Shown: positions 1-7,361, numbered from the stretch's first letter. The stretch: DNA of 22,330 bases from JBBQTQ01 sp038213135 (GCA_038213135.1 JBBQTQ010000041.1:1-22330), one strand, 5' to 3'. A program made the numbers and translations. Notes: generated by a model from the sequence alone, not told the origin.

Positions 1-216
1 ATCCGCGCCCGCGCGCCGCTCGAGGTCCGTGAACTCACGCCGTCGCTCGTCCGCGAGCCGCCGCTCCTCCTGGGCCAGCTGGGCTACCGACTCTGCGCGC
101 GCGATCGCGAGTGTCTGCTGGAACTCGTCCGCCCGCCGCTCGTTCTCCTGCGCGGCGATCTGCTGCAGACGCTGCGCTTCCGCGTCCGGAGGCTCCTCGA
201 CTTTCCGGCGTCTCAT
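1..216 (-). CDS. coiled-coil protein, N-terminal part (truncated by window edge)
   Basis: The first 72 codons of a minus-strand gene that runs off the left edge. It starts with ATG at 216 and has no stop in the window. The product is extremely rich in Glu, Arg, Gln and Ala with a heptad-like pattern (for example EERRLADERRREF), so a long charged coiled coil is likely; no signal peptide or membrane segment is seen. It lies 19 nt downstream of the UbiA-like membrane protein on the same strand, so it is probably the third gene of that transcript. The family is not recognised and the function is unknown. An overlapping plus-strand open frame has the low-complexity look of a shadow and was rejected. 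Confidence 0.6.
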   Translation of the reverse strand, partial: MRRRKVEEPPDAEAQRLQQIAAQENERRADEFQQTLAIARAESVAQLAQEERRLADERRREFTDLERRAGAD

Positions 217-235
217 CCGTTCAATCGTACGGCGC

Positions 236-910
236 TCAGGTCGCCCGCAGCAGAACCAGGCAGACGGCGAGCGCGATCGAGGCCGCCGCGAGCGCCTGCA
301 GCGAGCTCTCCGCAGCGGCGAAGAGCGGGCCCTCGGGCAGCGCGCCTCGCCGCCGGACATCGCGCACCGGAGTCGACAGCCGCCGCTGCGCGAAGCTGAG
401 CAGTGCGGCGAACAGCGCCCCCACGAAAGCCTCGGCCCGCAAGCGGCCGGCTGCCGTGTAGTAGGCGGTCAACACCGGGAAGGCGCCCCAGAGAAGCGCG
501 AACCCGAGGTCGGTGTGCACGCGCCCGCCGAAGAGCTCGAGGTTGTAGGCGACCACGGCAACGCCGCCGAAGACGACGAACGGAAGCAGGGTCAGGTCGA
601 ACGAGACCGCGGCCCCGACCCCGACTGCCGCTCCGCCGAGGATCGACGCCACCGCGAGCGCGACGAGCACCGGTCTCGGGATCTCGGTCGTGAGCGGGCG
701 CCCCTTCAGCTCGTCGAGCGCATGCGCCCCGACCCCGAGCGCCAGGAAGAACGCGCCGAGCGTCAGCCCCAGGCGGTCCGGCCGCCACTCGGGCGCGATT
801 GCGGCGCCGAGCACGATGTAGCTCAGGTGCCAGAGCGTGTACGGCGGGTGCAGGAGCGTGACGTAGTCGCGCCAGCCGCCGGGCCGCAGCACGTAGAACG
901 CCGGCCTCAC
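236..910 (-). CDS. polytopic membrane protein, UbiA-prenyltransferase-like
   Basis: A 224-aa protein with about six or seven hydrophobic segments. The start is GTG at 910, whose GTGA overlaps the stop of the upstream methyltransferase, so translation is probably coupled. The opening (LLHPPYTLWHLSYIVLGAAI) and the segment AHALDELKGRPLTTEIPRP near residues 62-80 resemble the first loop of UbiA-superfamily prenyltransferases, where an acidic motif is followed by an R-P-L stretch. The classical NDxxDxxxD motif is not intact, so catalytic prenyl transfer is uncertain. Pairing with a UbiE-like methyltransferase would suit quinone or another isoprenoid pathway, but that is inference. It could equally be an uncharacterised actinobacterial membrane protein. 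Confidence 0.7.
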   Translation of the reverse strand: MRPAFYVLRPGGWRDYVTLLHPPYTLWHLSYIVLGAAIAPEWRPDRLGLTLGAFFLALGVGAHALDELKGRPLTTEIPRPVLVALAVASILGGAAVGVGAAVSFDLTLLPFVVFGGVAVVAYNLELFGGRVHTDLGFALLWGAFPVLTAYYTAAGRLRAEAFVGALFAALLSFAQRRLSTPVRDVRRRGALPEGPLFAAAESSLQALAAASIALAVCLVLLRAT

Positions 911-1587
911 CTCGTGCCCCAGACGACGATCCCGCCGCCGAGGCTGAGCCGCTTGCAGTGGACGTCGCGGATCCCGGCTGCGCCCCAGTCGGCGAGCAGG
1001 CTCGGTAGTGGATGCGCCCGCCAGAAGTCGCGAATGCTCGGCCCGAGAAACTCCCCCACCTCCTTCCAGCCGGGCGAAATCGCGCGGCCGGCGAGCGGCA
1101 GCCCGACCCGGACGTACAGCTCCCAGGGAAGGCGGGCCGCGCCAGGGACGCCGAACTCGAGCATCGCGATCGTGCTGCCGGGCCGCACGACCCGTGCGAG
1201 GCCCGCAAGCGTGGCCGCGGGATCCTCGACGTAGCGCAGCAGGTAGGTGAACGTCAGTCCGTCGAAAGAGGCGTCCGGGAAGGGCAGCTTCTGCGCGTCG
1301 CCGTGGACGAGCTCGACCTCCGGCGGCAGCCGGTCGCGCGCGACCGCGAGCATCCCGGCGCTCTGGTCGACGCCGACCACCTCGCAACCCTTCGTCCGCA
1401 GCAGCTCGAGCGCCACCGCGCCGGTGCCGGTCGCGACGTCGAGCACCCGGTCGCCAGGCCCCGCCTCGATCCGCGAGACGAGGAACCGCCGCCAGCGCGG
1501 GTCCTGTCCGAACGAGAGCAGGCTCGCATAGCGGTCGTAGGTCGGGCCGAGCGGCGCGAAGAGCTCCCGGGCGGAGACCGCTGCCAC
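907..1587 (-). CDS. SAM-dependent methyltransferase, UbiE/MenG-like
   Basis: A 226-aa class I methyltransferase starting at GTG 1587. The N-terminus (LFAPLGPTYDRYASLLSFGQ) matches the UbiE/COQ5 opening. SAM-binding motif I is VLDVATGTG at residues 48-56, the acidic loop is VVGVDQS, and HGDAQKLPFPDASFD matches motifs II/III. The family C-methylates demethylmenaquinone or demethylubiquinol, and some members act on other small molecules. The length is typical. The C-terminal signature of true UbiE is only partly visible, so I stop at 'UbiE-like'. It is the first gene of a minus-strand group with the overlapping UbiA-like membrane gene, and its start lies only 22 bp from the divergent gene at 1610. 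Confidence 0.85.
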   Translation of the reverse strand: MAAVSARELFAPLGPTYDRYASLLSFGQDPRWRRFLVSRIEAGPGDRVLDVATGTGAVALELLRTKGCEVVGVDQSAGMLAVARDRLPPEVELVHGDAQKLPFPDASFDGLTFTYLLRYVEDPAATLAGLARVVRPGSTIAMLEFGVPGAARLPWELYVRVGLPLAGRAISPGWKEVGEFLGPSIRDFWRAHPLPSLLADWGAAGIRDVHCKRLSLGGGIVVWGTR

Positions 1588-1609
1588 CGAGCGAGTCTAT
1601 TGTTGGCCG

Positions 1610-2158
1610 GTGGGCCTGAGGGAGGACCTCGACCGCGTCGCCGAGGTCGCCGCCGGGTTCGCGGACGAGGACGAGCGGGTCGTCGGGGTGATCCCCACAG
1701 AGCCCTCGCCGGGCCTGCGCGTCTACCTCTGTGCGTTCGAAGGCGAGGGCCGCAGCTGGCTGGCGCTCGACGAGAGCGGCGTTCCGCTCGACGAGCTGAG
1801 GCTCGTCCGCGAGGCGGTCTCGATCGCCGCGATGTGCGAGATCGCCGCCGAAGCGGCGGCGGGCGGCGACCTCCACTCGCTGCGCGCGGAGCTCGCCGAG
1901 CTCCGCGAGACCGAGGCTCCCGAGGGGATCGACGAGGCCGACGCGGCCGCCGCCGAACTCGCCGGCCTGCTCGCCGAGGAGCCGCACCTCGCCTCGCTCG
2001 CAGAGCTCGACCGGATCGGCGCCGCGACACACCGCCTCGAGCTCGCGCTCGGCGACAGCCCGGGCTCCCCGTTCGCCGAGGTGATGAAACGCGCGCTCGC
2101 CCCGGTCGAGGAGCTGATCCGCGAGGTCCTGGCCGGCTACAAGCGCCCGCTTGCTTAA
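1610..2158 (+). CDS. conserved-type hypothetical protein, 182 aa
   Basis: A cytoplasmic, acidic, Ala/Glu/Leu-rich protein starting with GTG at 1610. The first ~65 residues look like a small alpha/beta domain (VVGVIPTEPSPGLRVYLCAF then GRSWLALDESGVPL). The rest is helical, with LHSLRAELAELRE and a long amphipathic C-terminal helix. No catalytic motif, signal peptide or membrane segment is visible and I do not recognise the family. Strong third-position GC bias supports it being real. The next small gene starts 8 nt after its stop, so the two are probably co-transcribed. Confidence 0.65.
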   Translation: MGLREDLDRVAEVAAGFADEDERVVGVIPTEPSPGLRVYLCAFEGEGRSWLALDESGVPLDELRLVREAVSIAAMCEIAAEAAAGGDLHSLRAELAELRETEAPEGIDEADAAAAELAGLLAEEPHLASLAELDRIGAATHRLELALGDSPGSPFAEVMKRALAPVEELIREVLAGYKRPLA

Positions 2159-2166
2159 CTGTCGCC

Positions 2167-2451
2167 GTGGAAGGCTTTCCGTTCGGCGGCGATCCCGAGG
2201 ACCTGCTGCGCGGGCTGCGCGAGTTCGCGGAGCGTCAGGCCGAGTCGGTCGCCGACGCGCAGAAGGAGCAGTTCGCGACGCTGACCCTGAACACGGCGGT
2301 CGAGCTGACCGCCGCCGCGCTGAAGCGGATGGACGTCAGCGGCGGCCCGGACGAACAGGCGATCGCCCTTCGCGACGCCATGCGCGTGCTCTTCCCCGAG
2401 GCGGTCGCGCTCGTCAGCGCCGCCCGCCAGGGCTTCATGCGCGAGACCTGA
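2167..2451 (+). CDS. small hypothetical protein, 94 aa
   Basis: Starts at GTG 2167, 8 nt after the stop of the preceding gene, and encodes 94 residues beginning VEGFPFGGDPEDLLRGLREF. It is mostly helical, with no membrane segment and no recognised motif. I chose this start because the frame above it is shadowed by the 182-aa gene. The last 17 bp overlap tail-to-tail with the end of the minus-strand peroxiredoxin-like gene. It is probably co-transcribed with the upstream gene. Function unknown. Confidence 0.6.
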   Translation: MEGFPFGGDPEDLLRGLREFAERQAESVADAQKEQFATLTLNTAVELTAAALKRMDVSGGPDEQAIALRDAMRVLFPEAVALVSAARQGFMRET

Positions 2452-2923
2452 GCCCCTCGACGGCGCGCAGCAGCTCCTCGAGCGGTGGATTGTCCGCCGG
2501 GTTCCGGTTGCGGTGCGCGTACCGGATCTCGCCGTCGCGGTCGAGGACAAACGTGCCGCCGAGCTGCAGGGACGAGAGTCGCGTCCGTCTCGCCCGGTGC
2601 CCGGCGAGCGTCGCCCGGACGAACGCGCCGGCCTGACGCGGATCGAAGATGCGCCACGCGCTCGGGCGCCGCTCGAGCCCGAACGCGTCGTACGCCTCCC
2701 GCGACGGGTCGGCCAGGCACGGGAACGGCGCTCCCTCGCAGAAGCGGTCGGTCTCCTCCTGGGATGCGAAGGTGACGACCGCGACCTCGGCGCCGAGCTC
2801 CCTGAAGCGCGGATAGGCGTCGCGCAACTGCGCGACCTGCTCCTGGCAGAACAGTCAGCCGAAGTGACGCGCGAACACGAGCACGAGCGGCCGGGGCAGG
2901 CCCTGGAGTAATGCGAGATCCAC
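2435..2923 (-). CDS. predicted selenoprotein: peroxiredoxin-like (AhpC/TSA, PRXL2/SelU-type) with in-frame UGA
   Basis: Read from GTG 2923 through an in-frame TGA at 2857-2855, the frame gives 162 residues with Sec at position 23. The context is VFARHFG-U-LFC-QEQVAQL, so the motif is UxxC at 23-26. Thioredoxin-fold AhpC-TSA_2/peroxiredoxin-like proteins carry GCxxC at precisely this place after an 'RHFG' strand, and Sec-containing members (SelU) are known in eukaryotes. The remainder fits the fold: VAVVTFASQEETDRF, PFPCLADPSREAYDAFGL and LGGTFVLDRDGEIRY. A start after the TGA (TTG 2827) would remove the first strand and the redox motif, and the coding signal is continuous across the TGA. A SECIS-like hairpin follows. 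The likely role is thiol or peroxide redox chemistry in the cytoplasm. The alternative is a nonsense mutation or sequencing error. Confidence 0.75.
2819..2836 (-). promoter_or_regulatory. putative bacterial SECIS element downstream of the in-frame UGA
   Basis: On the minus strand GTCGCGC (2836-2830) pairs perfectly with GCGCGAC (2825-2819) around the loop AGTT. The loop starts 25 nt after the UGA, and G is the second loop base. Both agree with the published bacterial SECIS model (loop about 16-37 nt after UGA, G among the first two loop bases). The UGA is followed by C. No bulged U like that of the E. coli fdhF element is obvious. The hairpin lies inside coding sequence, as bacterial SECIS elements do. 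Confidence 0.65.
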
Positions 2924-2927
2924 GGGA

Positions 2928-2977
2928 CGAGTCTTACAACAGCGGATACTCCTTCCGACCAATGGTCGTAAGACGCG
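2928..2977. promoter_or_regulatory. dyad symmetries in a divergent promoter region
   Basis: The 75 bp between the divergent peroxiredoxin-like and small luxR genes hold two dyads. One is CGAGTCTTAC (2928-2937) against GTAAGACGCG (2968-2977), 9 of 10 paired. The other is a compact palindrome, CGACCA-A-TGGTCG (2956-2968). They may be operator sites for either gene. No convincing -35/-10 pair was identified. Confidence 0.35.
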
Positions 2978-2998
2978 GCCACTACTAGTCTGCAGGCC

Positions 2999-3262
2999 AT
3001 GTACGAAGTCCTCACACAAGCCCTTCCGACGATCACGGCAAGGCAGCGGCAGGTGGTGTCTCTCATCGCCGAGGGCTGTTCAAACGAGGAGGTGGGCGTG
3101 CGGCTCGGCATCGCGTCGAGAACCGCAAAGGCGCACAGCGATGCGCTTCGGCAGAAACTCGGAGTATCTCGTCGGCGGCAGATTCCAGCCGCCTACAGGC
3201 TGCTCACGGGAGAAGACCCGCTCACGCAAGCCCTCGGTCCGGCGGTCGTTCGCAGAGGGTAA
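2999..3262 (+). CDS. stand-alone LuxR/GerE-type HTH protein, 87 aa
   Basis: Nearly the whole protein is one GerE-type helix-turn-helix: ITARQRQVVSLIAEGCSNEE, then VGVRLGIASRTAKAHSDALR and QKLGV (about residues 12-58). There is no receiver or ligand-binding domain. The usual T-V-K-x-H of the recognition helix is T-A-K-A-H here. It starts with ATG 2999 without an obvious Shine-Dalgarno sequence. It lies immediately upstream of the large ATP-binding LuxR regulator on the same strand, 9 nt from that gene's first possible start, so the two may form one transcript. It probably binds DNA as a dimer; targets are unknown. Confidence 0.75.
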   Translation: MYEVLTQALPTITARQRQVVSLIAEGCSNEEVGVRLGIASRTAKAHSDALRQKLGVSRRRQIPAAYRLLTGEDPLTQALGPAVVRRG

Positions 3263-3269
3263 CGGCAGC

Positions 3270-3305
3270 CCGTGCCTGCGGCTGACTACTTGGCCGCAGG
3301 CACGG
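3270..3305 (+). promoter_or_regulatory. 13-bp perfect hairpin between small luxR and the LAL regulator
   Basis: CCGTGCCTGCGGC (3270-3282) and GCCGCAGGCACGG (3293-3305) are perfect complements around a 10-nt loop. The stem contains the first possible GTG start (3272) of the large regulator. No U-tract follows, so it is more likely a translation- or attenuation-type element than a classical terminator. Confidence 0.5.
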
Positions 3306-5905
3306 CACATCTCGAAATTCGGACCGTTCCGAGTTACGGTCCGCACACAGTGCAGGCACGGCAGGCCGGCAATGAGTTAGACCTGGGCGCAGTCGGCCCG
3401 AAGATCATCGAGCGCCCGCGCCTCACGCGCCTGCTCGACGAAGCCACCGCGCGCGTCCTGATGCTCGTCGCACCCGCCGGCTACGGCAAGACGACGCTGG
3501 CCCGCCAGTGGCTCGCGAAGCGCAACCATGGGTGGTACCGCGGCACGATCGCCTCGTCGGACGTGGCTGCGCTTGCTGTCGGACTCGCCGAGGCCGCCGG
3601 AGCCGTGGTTCCGAACGCCGGCCGACGGATGCGCGACCGCCTGAAGGCCGCGAGCACTCCGGAAGCGGACGTCGTCCCCCTCGCCGAGCTCCTCGCGGAG
3701 GATCTCGCGGACTGGCCCGACGACGCGTGGCTCGGTTTCGACGACTACCAATTCGCCGCCGACTCGCAGGAGAGCGAGCGGTTCGTCGACATCCTTGTCC
3801 AGAAGTCGCCGGTCAGACTCCTCGTGACCACTCGATCGCGCCCCGCGTGGGCAACCGCGCGCCGAGTCCTGTACGGCGAGATTCACGAGCTGGCAACGCA
3901 TTCCCTCGCGATGAGCCAAGACGAAGCGGCCGAGGTCCTCGCGGGAAGGGATCAGATCGGCGGAATCGTCGCCCTTGCCGAGGGTTGGCCCGCGATCATC
4001 GGAATCGCTTCGTTAACAGCCGGGTTGGATGATGTCCCCGGCGCACGTATGCCTCAGTCGCTCTACGAATACTTCGCAGAAGAGCTCTACCAAGAGGCTG
4101 ATCGCGAGCTAAAGGGTTCGCTCCTCAAGCTAGCTCTAACGCCCGCCATCACACGGGACATAGCTCGTCACCTCCTTGGGCCTGTGTGTGACCAAGTCCT
4201 TTCCACGGCGGCGCGCCTTGGCTTTCTCATTAGAGCGAATGACGACAGCTTTGACATGCACCCCTTGCTCCGTTCGTTCCTTGAGGAGAAGCTACGCGAG
4301 CTTGCCGAAGTCGATCGTCTAACCATCGCAGCGACGGTCGTCGATGCGCTCGCCGAGCATGGTCGATGGGACGATGCGCTTTCCGTCAGCTGTCACTTCT
4401 GTACCCAGGACGTCTTCATGAAGTGCCTCGAGAGCGCGCTGCCCTCGATGCTTAAACAAGGTCGGTTGACCACGATTACCGGGTACCTCGAGGTAGCCAT
4501 GACGCGCGGGGAGACCGCTCCGATAGTCGACTTGGCTGAGGCGGAGGTCACCTTCCGGGAGGGCCAAGTCGCGCGATCGGAGACGCTCGCTCTTCAGGCT
4601 CATAGTCGTTTGCAAGATCGCCCGGCTCTGGCCGCACGTGCCGCGATCCTCGCAGGAGCAAGTGCACTCATGGGCCACCGAGACGAAGCAGCGCTGCGTC
4701 ACTACACGAACGCCCGACGACTTGCCGAATCTCCAGAGGATTCTCAGCAAGCACGTTGGGGTGCTTTTTTGGCCGCCATGGCCCTTGAGCGACCTGAATC
4801 AGCTGAGTTGCTGGATGACTTCGCTTCGGAGGTCGGGAACGACCCCAACCGTCTCGTTCAACTCGCGAGCGGGCAGCTAATCGTGGGAATCTGGCGGGAA
4901 GACTTGCATTCAGTTGGGCATCTCTCCCGCGACTGGGCGAGCCTGTCTCGTCGTGCCGACGATCCAATCATTCGAACGTCCTTCCTGCACTCCTGCGCCA
5001 ACGCGCTCGTCATGATGGGGGAGTACCAAGAGGCGCTAAGCCTCGCCGAAAGCCAGATCGCGGATGCACGCGCCACTCGCCTCGAGTTCGTGCTGCCTCA
5101 CGCCCTTATGGATGGAGCAGCTGCCGCCCTGGGAAAGCGCGACTTCTCTCGCTGTCGCCACCTCTTGGACCTCGTTGAGCCCACCGCTCGAGAGCGTCGC
5201 GCACAGTTCGTTCTACTGAACTCGCTATCGATTCGGGCACGCATGCACCTAGCGCTTGGATCAGTGGAGGACGCTCGTGATTCGCTAGAAGCGCGTCCCC
5301 CGCTGAGATCTGTAGCGAGCATGGAAGCGGAGTTTCGGGCATGCGAGGCATTGGTTAGCGCCGTCGCCGGCGATACGGCGCAAGCAGAGAAAGCGGCACG
5401 GGAAGCGGGCTCAATGTCCATAAGGCCTGAAGCCACAGCCCTCGCGCGTTGGGTTCTCGCAATCGTCGGACTCATGAGAGATCGAGCGGGTGCCGCGGGA
5501 CATGTCCTCGAAGCATTCGAAGCCGGCGCGGAGGGGTCGATCTTCGACCCGTTTGTCACCGCGTACCGCGCATACCCGCGACTCTTGTCAGTGGTCTCGG
5601 ACAGTCCAGGAACGCTTCCACTCCTGGTCGACATTCTTGGGCGCGCGAATGACGACGACCTTGCGCGAAGCGAGGGCGTGCGCATCCCACGTCCAGCGCG
5701 CCCGCGTTCACCTGAGGATCTCTCGCCGCGCGAGAAAGAAGTCGGGTCTCTAGTAGCTCAGGGTCTCTCCAACAAGGAGATCGCACGACTTCTCTTCATC
5801 AGCGAACGAACCGTGAAAGTCCATCTGCACCACATCTTTGAGAAACTCGGGGCTCGATCCCGGACCGAAGCGGCCCTAAGGTTCACCGAGGGCCGACAGC
5901 TCTAA
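3272..5905 (+). CDS. large ATP-binding LuxR-family (LAL, MalT-like) transcriptional regulator, 877 aa
   Basis: A MalT/LAL-type regulator. It has an N-terminal STAND-type NTPase with Walker A PAGYGKTT at residues 68-75 and Walker B-like DDAWLGFDDYQFA. A long helical TPR-like region follows (about 300-800). The C-terminal GerE HTH (about 812-877) includes LSPREKEVGSLVAQGLSNKE, and its recognition helix contains ISERTVKVHL. Family members bind an inducer through the TPR region, oligomerise with ATP, and activate promoters. The first start, GTG 3272, lies inside a hairpin; GTG 3350 (residue 27) is a plausible alternative and keeps the ERPRL opening typical of the family. GC drops sharply inside the gene near 4.0 kb. 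The TAA directly abuts the stop of the convergent HD-GYP gene. Confidence 0.9.
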   Translation: MPAADYLAAGTAHLEIRTVPSYGPHTVQARQAGNELDLGAVGPKIIERPRLTRLLDEATARVLMLVAPAGYGKTTLARQWLAKRNHGWYRGTIASSDVAALAVGLAEAAGAVVPNAGRRMRDRLKAASTPEADVVPLAELLAEDLADWPDDAWLGFDDYQFAADSQESERFVDILVQKSPVRLLVTTRSRPAWATARRVLYGEIHELATHSLAMSQDEAAEVLAGRDQIGGIVALAEGWPAIIGIASLTAGLDDVPGARMPQSLYEYFAEELYQEADRELKGSLLKLALTPAITRDIARHLLGPVCDQVLSTAARLGFLIRANDDSFDMHPLLRSFLEEKLRELAEVDRLTIAATVVDALAEHGRWDDALSVSCHFCTQDVFMKCLESALPSMLKQGRLTTITGYLEVAMTRGETAPIVDLAEAEVTFREGQVARSETLALQAHSRLQDRPALAARAAILAGASALMGHRDEAALRHYTNARRLAESPEDSQQARWGAFLAAMALERPESAELLDDFASEVGNDPNRLVQLASGQLIVGIWREDLHSVGHLSRDWASLSRRADDPIIRTSFLHSCANALVMMGEYQEALSLAESQIADARATRLEFVLPHALMDGAAAALGKRDFSRCRHLLDLVEPTARERRAQFVLLNSLSIRARMHLALGSVEDARDSLEARPPLRSVASMEAEFRACEALVSAVAGDTAQAEKAAREAGSMSIRPEATALARWVLAIVGLMRDRAGAAGHVLEAFEAGAEGSIFDPFVTAYRAYPRLLSVVSDSPGTLPLLVDILGRANDDDLARSEGVRIPRPARPRSPEDLSPREKEVGSLVAQGLSNKEIARLLFISERTVKVHLHHIFEKLGARSRTEAALRFTEGRQL

Positions 5906-7300
5906 CTATGCAACGTCGGCGACGGCCTGGGGCTGCGAGTAGTGGTCCTGGTCAGCAAGATTGAAGTCCTCTCGGTTCCCGCAGCGATACCTCTCGCTGG
6001 CGGGCGCCAGGATCGCCTCGAATGCGGCAACTACTGTCGTGTCGAACTGTGTCTCGACCCCCTGTGCTAGACGCATGCGGGCGACTCGGCTCGGCATTGC
6101 GTCCCGATACGGACGATCAGACGTCATGGCGTCGTACGCATCGGCAACTCCGATGATCCTGGAAATGAGCGGGATTGAGTCGCCGGCCAAGCGATCTGGA
6201 TATCCCTCGCCGTCCCAGCGCTCGTGGTGGTGGCGGACGATCGTAGCGATGAGAGCGTAGTCCTCAACGTTCGCGAGGATCCTCTCTCCAATTGCTGAGT
6301 GCCCTTCCATTTGGCGACGCTCCTCAAGCGTCAGCGTCCCGGGTTTCTCAAGGAGGCCCGGCGGCAGCCCGATCTTCCCGATGTCATGCACTAGTCCACA
6401 AAGGTGAGCCAGTTGCTGCTCCTCATCAGAGAGGCTTAGGCGTACGGCGATATCACGTGCATAGATTGCGACTGCTGCGGAATGGCCCGCCGTGTAGCGA
6501 TCTCGCGCGTCGAGGGTAGCGACAAGTGCGGTTGCGAAAGAGAGGTTTGCCCGCTCGAGCTGATCGTTCGCGCCTGTGAGTTGCTCAGCCAGATGGCGCT
6601 GATCCTGATAGAGGCCGAACAACCGCTGAGCAGCAAGTGCCGGAAGGAAGAACAACACCAACGTCCAGGGTGAGACCGCCTCGTATACATAGGCGAGGGC
6701 GGCGATCACCGGAGAGTAGAGCGGGATGGCTGCCACAACGGGCGGCCCGATCGCCCGCATGAGACTTCGAACCGAGTTGCCTCGCAGTTTCGCAATGACG
6801 GTTGCGAAGACGGCATCGAGTGCCTGTGCGAGCAAGGTGCCAGCAGTCGTTGCGATCGCGATCGCGGCGAACCTGCTTGTTGGGATAGAGGTAGCCCAAA
6901 GGCAAACGAGCCCCGCAAGGCATCCGGTCAGCGCCCGGCTACTCGTGTAGCTAATCCATTTGAGCCTTGGCCCCCTCAGGTGTGGCAAGTAGGACACTCC
7001 CGCGACCAGCATCGAAGCGAGCGGCCCGAAGAGCACGGCGGCGAAGATTGTGGGCACCAGCGAAATCGACTCTTCGGTGTCGTTACTCAGGCGAACTCGG
7101 CTCAGCTCAGCGACCGCAGCAACCACGGCAAGCCCCGCCACGACAAATGGGCTCTTCAGATGCCACCCGGTAGCCACCAGCGAGCAGCCCAAGGCGACCG
7201 TGGTCGCGGCGAGAAGCGCCGCCCAGGTCGCGATGCGCCAGTCCACCAGCGACACACGTGCCTTAAGGGGCCGAGCCAGGTTAGTCAGTTCCGTTTGCAT
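5906..7300 (-). CDS. membrane-anchored HD-GYP domain protein (putative c-di-GMP phosphodiesterase)
   Basis: A 464-aa protein. The N-terminal ~225 residues form seven or so hydrophobic segments of a membrane sensor-like region. A short linker (LAEQLTGANDQLERAN) leads to an HD-GYP domain. Key residues visible are H273, HDIGKIGLP with H305-D306, HHHERWDGEGYP at 357-368 with the GYP at 366-368, and VADAYDAMTSDRPYR. The metal ligands and GYP are intact, so hydrolysis of cyclic di-GMP (or a related cyclic dinucleotide) at the inner membrane face is likely. It starts with ATG 7300. Its stop directly abuts the LAL regulator's stop. GC is about 53% in a sampled row, unlike the ~70% of the importer operon. 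The N-terminal region is not a sensor family I can name. Confidence 0.88.
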   Translation of the reverse strand: MQTELTNLARPLKARVSLVDWRIATWAALLAATTVALGCSLVATGWHLKSPFVVAGLAVVAAVAELSRVRLSNDTEESISLVPTIFAAVLFGPLASMLVAGVSYLPHLRGPRLKWISYTSSRALTGCLAGLVCLWATSIPTSRFAAIAIATTAGTLLAQALDAVFATVIAKLRGNSVRSLMRAIGPPVVAAIPLYSPVIAALAYVYEAVSPWTLVLFFLPALAAQRLFGLYQDQRHLAEQLTGANDQLERANLSFATALVATLDARDRYTAGHSAAVAIYARDIAVRLSLSDEEQQLAHLCGLVHDIGKIGLPPGLLEKPGTLTLEERRQMEGHSAIGERILANVEDYALIATIVRHHHERWDGEGYPDRLAGDSIPLISRIIGVADAYDAMTSDRPYRDAMPSRVARMRLAQGVETQFDTTVVAAFEAILAPASERYRCGNREDFNLADQDHYSQPQAVADVA

Positions 7301-7361
7301 CTGTCACCCAAAAGAGGTATAAGCCGAGTTGCCGTTAGTCCCCTCGTGAGAGGAGTGAAAC

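Noticed and set aside
1012..2166. Upstream extension of the 94-aa gene's frame
   Set aside because: It runs antisense over the methyltransferase and then over the 182-aa gene with Arg-rich shadow composition; only the part after 2166 looks coding.
2435..2827. Short peroxiredoxin-like gene starting at TTG 2827
   Set aside because: This start drops the first strand and the CxxC-equivalent motif and lies in the loop of the SECIS-like hairpin; read-through from GTG 2923 explains the sequence better.
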